From DTSX01 sp964008355 (GTDB lineage: Bacteria > Pseudomonadota > Gammaproteobacteria > Steroidobacterales > UBA11654), in the NCBI GenBank assembly GCA_964008355.1, contig CAXGBD010000047.1:1-9290 (forward strand): a stretch of 9,290 nucleotides of DNA. Direction: 5' to 3'. The translations under genes and the position numbers were made by a program. The stretch's first letter is position 1. The number at the start of each line of letters is the position of its first letter. Below the pieces are notes generated by a model. That model was given only the letters and a program-made list of their open reading frames with translations, was not told the DNA's origin and searched no databases. Below, in pieces: positions 8,401-9,290 of this stretch.

Positions 8401-8586
8401 GTAATCGACGATGCAGGTCCACCAATCGCAGCAGGTGCGCTTGAACGATTGAGAGACCTTGAAGATGAATGGGCCAATTTACAGGCTGAACTACGAGACA
8501 TTTCAACCTCAGATATCGAGGCTGTCAATAATTGGGCCAGTACAAATACTATCCCACATATTTCACCACCCATTGCACGGCGCTAA
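5440..8586 (+). CDS. Secreted VPS10/sortilin-like BNR (Asp-box) beta-propeller protein, usually labelled 'glycosyl hydrolase'
   Basis: 1048 residues from ATG 5440 (1057 if ATG 5413 is used). Numbers below are from 5440. Residues 1-24 form a signal peptide (CFA before Met-Asp), so it is periplasmic or secreted; the Cys is not in a lipobox. About ten Asp-box motifs of the S-x-D-x-G-x-T-W type occur at 73-81, 129-137, 180-188, 238-246, 287-295, 333-341, 374-382, 519-527, about 586-594 and 682-690, which indicates one or two beta-propellers as in sortilin/VPS10 proteins. The block HGDHHDHW (348-355) followed by a GNDGG loop is a hallmark I associate with this family. After about residue 745 come a beta-rich domain (with NKWVWDMRRHGL) and a charged helical C-terminus. 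No sialidase FRIP-type arginine motif is seen, so hydrolase activity is unproven and binding of protein or glycan is equally possible. Length is normal and the gene is intact. It is relatively GC-rich, like the DDAH gene before it. Confidence 0.9.
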   Translation: MRSVKTTIVVMVMSLFFGSSNCFAMDTVDPELLSAMEYRLVGPHRGGRVTTVAGVPDKPQLYYMGATGGGVWKTENAGLTWENISDGFFNVGTIGAIAVAESDHNVIYVGTGEKSIRGVTTSQGDGIYKSTDAGATWMHIGLPKAGQISRIKIHPTNPDIAYAGAQGQIWGPNKERGVYRTMDGGKTWEQVLSVDAQTGATDLRMDPTNPRILYAAMWEHGRKPWYVLSGGTAGGIFKSTDAGDNWEKLTNGLPELIGKIGVDVSASNPNRLYAIVEAMPGEGGLYRSDDGGTSWELKNKSRILWTRSWYYMHIAADPVNEDIVYVLNAPFMKSIDGGVTFEKKSTPHGDHHDHWINPYNNKNMINGNDGGATITFDGGESWSSIMNQPTAQFYRINTDNQFPYRIYAGQQDNSTVAILSQTYGNSIGNDDFYPVGGGESAHIAFDPDNPRLIYATSINSTLTEYDADNERIREIKPYPEFIFGMESKDLRYRTNWNAPVTASPQDPSVIYYGTEKLLKTTDRGVTFEQISPDLTKNEKDKQGLNGGPITAENVGAEFYGTILTITASPHEYGTVWVGSDDGLIHVTRNDGESWNEVTPQDLRGAMINSIEVSPHDPGTAYVAVAGYKMNDFRPYIYKLTDFGRQSRRIDRGLPDDNFIRVVREDPERQGLLFAGSEVSLYVSFDDGDNWQSLALNLPPVPITDLAIRQNDLVVSTQGRALWVLDDLSALRQVQNDMISKPLHVFTPGPVEMIKGSNPSEPSKTKGTNPLRGVVFNYHIRDEQEDPLTIEITDNNGNHVRTYSSEESDFERCIIANIDQRLPFKVKYPPKEQGANKWVWDMRRHGLHCIDDIKLFEGFAGAYVMPGTYQARISIGGAEDTVTLNLITDRRITADSHAIAEVEQKVFDLTALMNELLDSLTSIRKSRTQIKTLMTDFPDAELLQDSGQSAIDRLSAWEREVLQVDYETYEDEDNLPGKLVKQVRHLLDVIDDAGPPIAAGALERLRDLEDEWANLQAELRDISTSDIEAVNNWASTNTIPHISPPIARR

Positions 8587-8643
8587 TTTTGGCACGTAGA
8601 TGAAATTCCATGGTTCATTTTCCAATGTGATAAGCGTTTAGGT

Positions 8644-9290
8644 ATGCAGCAAAGATCAAAGAAAATCCCTATCATTATTATCATTGTGTGCATTCTTATT
8701 GTAGTGCTTTCAATCTACTTAGAAGGTAATAAAAAAGCTGAAAAAATTGGACCTGATTTGATTGTTTTCAATGCTGATATCAGAACCTCAGACCCAAAGT
8801 CTCCAATAGCTCAAGCTTTTGCTGTCAACAAAGGAAAATTTATTGCTATAGGAACCAATCAAGAGATTCAGAGCCTAGGAAAAAAAAATACCCAACAAAT
8901 TGATGCACAAGGGCTTAGCGTTTTGCCTGGGTTCATAGACAGCCATACCCACTTATCTTCGGGTGGAAAAATTGTTACCGGGGTTAATTTAACCGGTGTT
9001 AAAGAAAAATCTGTGTGGTTAGATATGATTGCAGAAAAAATCAAGACAATGGAATCGGGTGAATGGTTATTGGGTGGTCGCTGGGATTACACTCTTGAAA
9101 ATAAGGGCTTGCCTACCCGTTGGGAATTAGACGAAGTTTCTCCCCATAACCCAGTGGCACTATCTGATATTGATGGCCATAGCATGTGGGTAAATACTTT
9201 AGCTATCGAGAAGGCCAAGATCACAGCTGATTCAATTGTTCCAGTCGGTGGACAAATAATGCTTGATGAAGACACTGGAAAACCCAATGG
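8644..9290 (+). CDS. YtcJ-like amidohydrolase, N-terminally membrane-anchored, truncated by the window end
   Basis: An open frame runs from ATG 8644 to the last base (215 complete codons) with no stop, so only the N-terminal part is seen. ATG 8644 is the first ATG after the in-frame TAA of the VPS10-type gene; the upstream match to a Shine-Dalgarno site is poor (AGG only 2 bp away). Residues 6-26 (KK followed by Ile, Val and Leu) form a membrane anchor, so the enzyme probably faces the periplasm. Residues about 36-92 are the small beta-sandwich of amidohydrolases (PDLIVFNADIRT, GKFIAIG). LPGFIDSHTHL (94-104) carries the HxH metal-binding pair His101/His103. GGRWDY, LPTRWELDEVSP and DIDGHSMWVN match the YtcJ/Amidohydro_3 group. 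Members hydrolyse amide or related bonds with one or two divalent metals; the substrate is not predictable. The base composition returns to AT-rich, as in the first half of the window. Confidence 0.92.
   Translation, partial: MQQRSKKIPIIIIIVCILIVVLSIYLEGNKKAEKIGPDLIVFNADIRTSDPKSPIAQAFAVNKGKFIAIGTNQEIQSLGKKNTQQIDAQGLSVLPGFIDSHTHLSSGGKIVTGVNLTGVKEKSVWLDMIAEKIKTMESGEWLLGGRWDYTLENKGLPTRWELDEVSPHNPVALSDIDGHSMWVNTLAIEKAKITADSIVPVGGQIMLDEDTGKPN

Noticed and set aside
8584..8646. VPS10-type protein and amidohydrolase as one broken fusion gene (same frame, separated by TAA)
   Set aside because: The VPS10-type protein has a complete family-like C-terminus, and the amidohydrolase has its own ATG and membrane anchor; the shared frame is coincidence.
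9087..9287. Minus-strand open frame at the right edge
   Set aside because: It is antisense to the amidohydrolase, whose motifs continue in frame across the whole stretch.

Overview
The window looks like chromosomal DNA from a marine-type gammaproteobacterium. This is an inference from gene content (DUF3604 + parvulin-like + HupE/UreJ cluster, VPS10-type beta-propeller protein, YtcJ-like amidohydrolase, exported small protein), from AT-rich composition and from clear Shine-Dalgarno sites; no marker gene here fixes the taxon. All supported genes are on the + strand and packing is tight. No mobile element, CRISPR array, integrase or phage gene is visible.

Layout. Bases 1-76 are a complete tRNA-Gly(GCC). 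A small exported protein of unknown function follows (109-543). Next is a compact three-gene unit (624-4502): an N-terminally anchored DUF3604 metallohydrolase-like protein, a membrane-tethered parvulin/SurA-like protein with a TTG start, and a HupE/UreJ-family membrane protein whose ATG shares one base with the preceding stop. A dimethylarginine dimethylaminohydrolase (4524-5294, GTG start, complete Glu/His/Cys triad) comes 21 bp later. After a 145-bp gap holding a 17-bp perfect dyad lies a large secreted VPS10/BNR-repeat protein (5440-8586). The window ends inside a membrane-anchored YtcJ-like amidohydrolase (8644 onward, truncated by the window edge).

How the genes may work together. Most products are predicted to act at or outside the inner membrane: three have a short N-terminal anchor, and three have a cleavable signal peptide (one of these, HupE/UreJ, stays in the membrane). 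DUF3604, the parvulin-like protein and HupE/UreJ plausibly form one functional unit, for example an exported metalloenzyme with a folding factor and a metal- or membrane-related partner. The DDAH is the only clearly cytoplasmic protein and would convert methylarginines to citrulline. Sampled 60-base lines suggest that the DDAH-VPS10 stretch is more GC-rich than the genes on either side (about half G+C against roughly 27-40%), and its arginine codons shift from AGA towards CGN. It may therefore have a different history from its flanks.

I do not see a clearly new defence or biosynthetic system. The best candidates for a second look are the DUF3604/parvulin/HupE unit, the function of the VPS10-type protein with its conserved-looking His-Asp cluster, and the composition step around 4503-8600.
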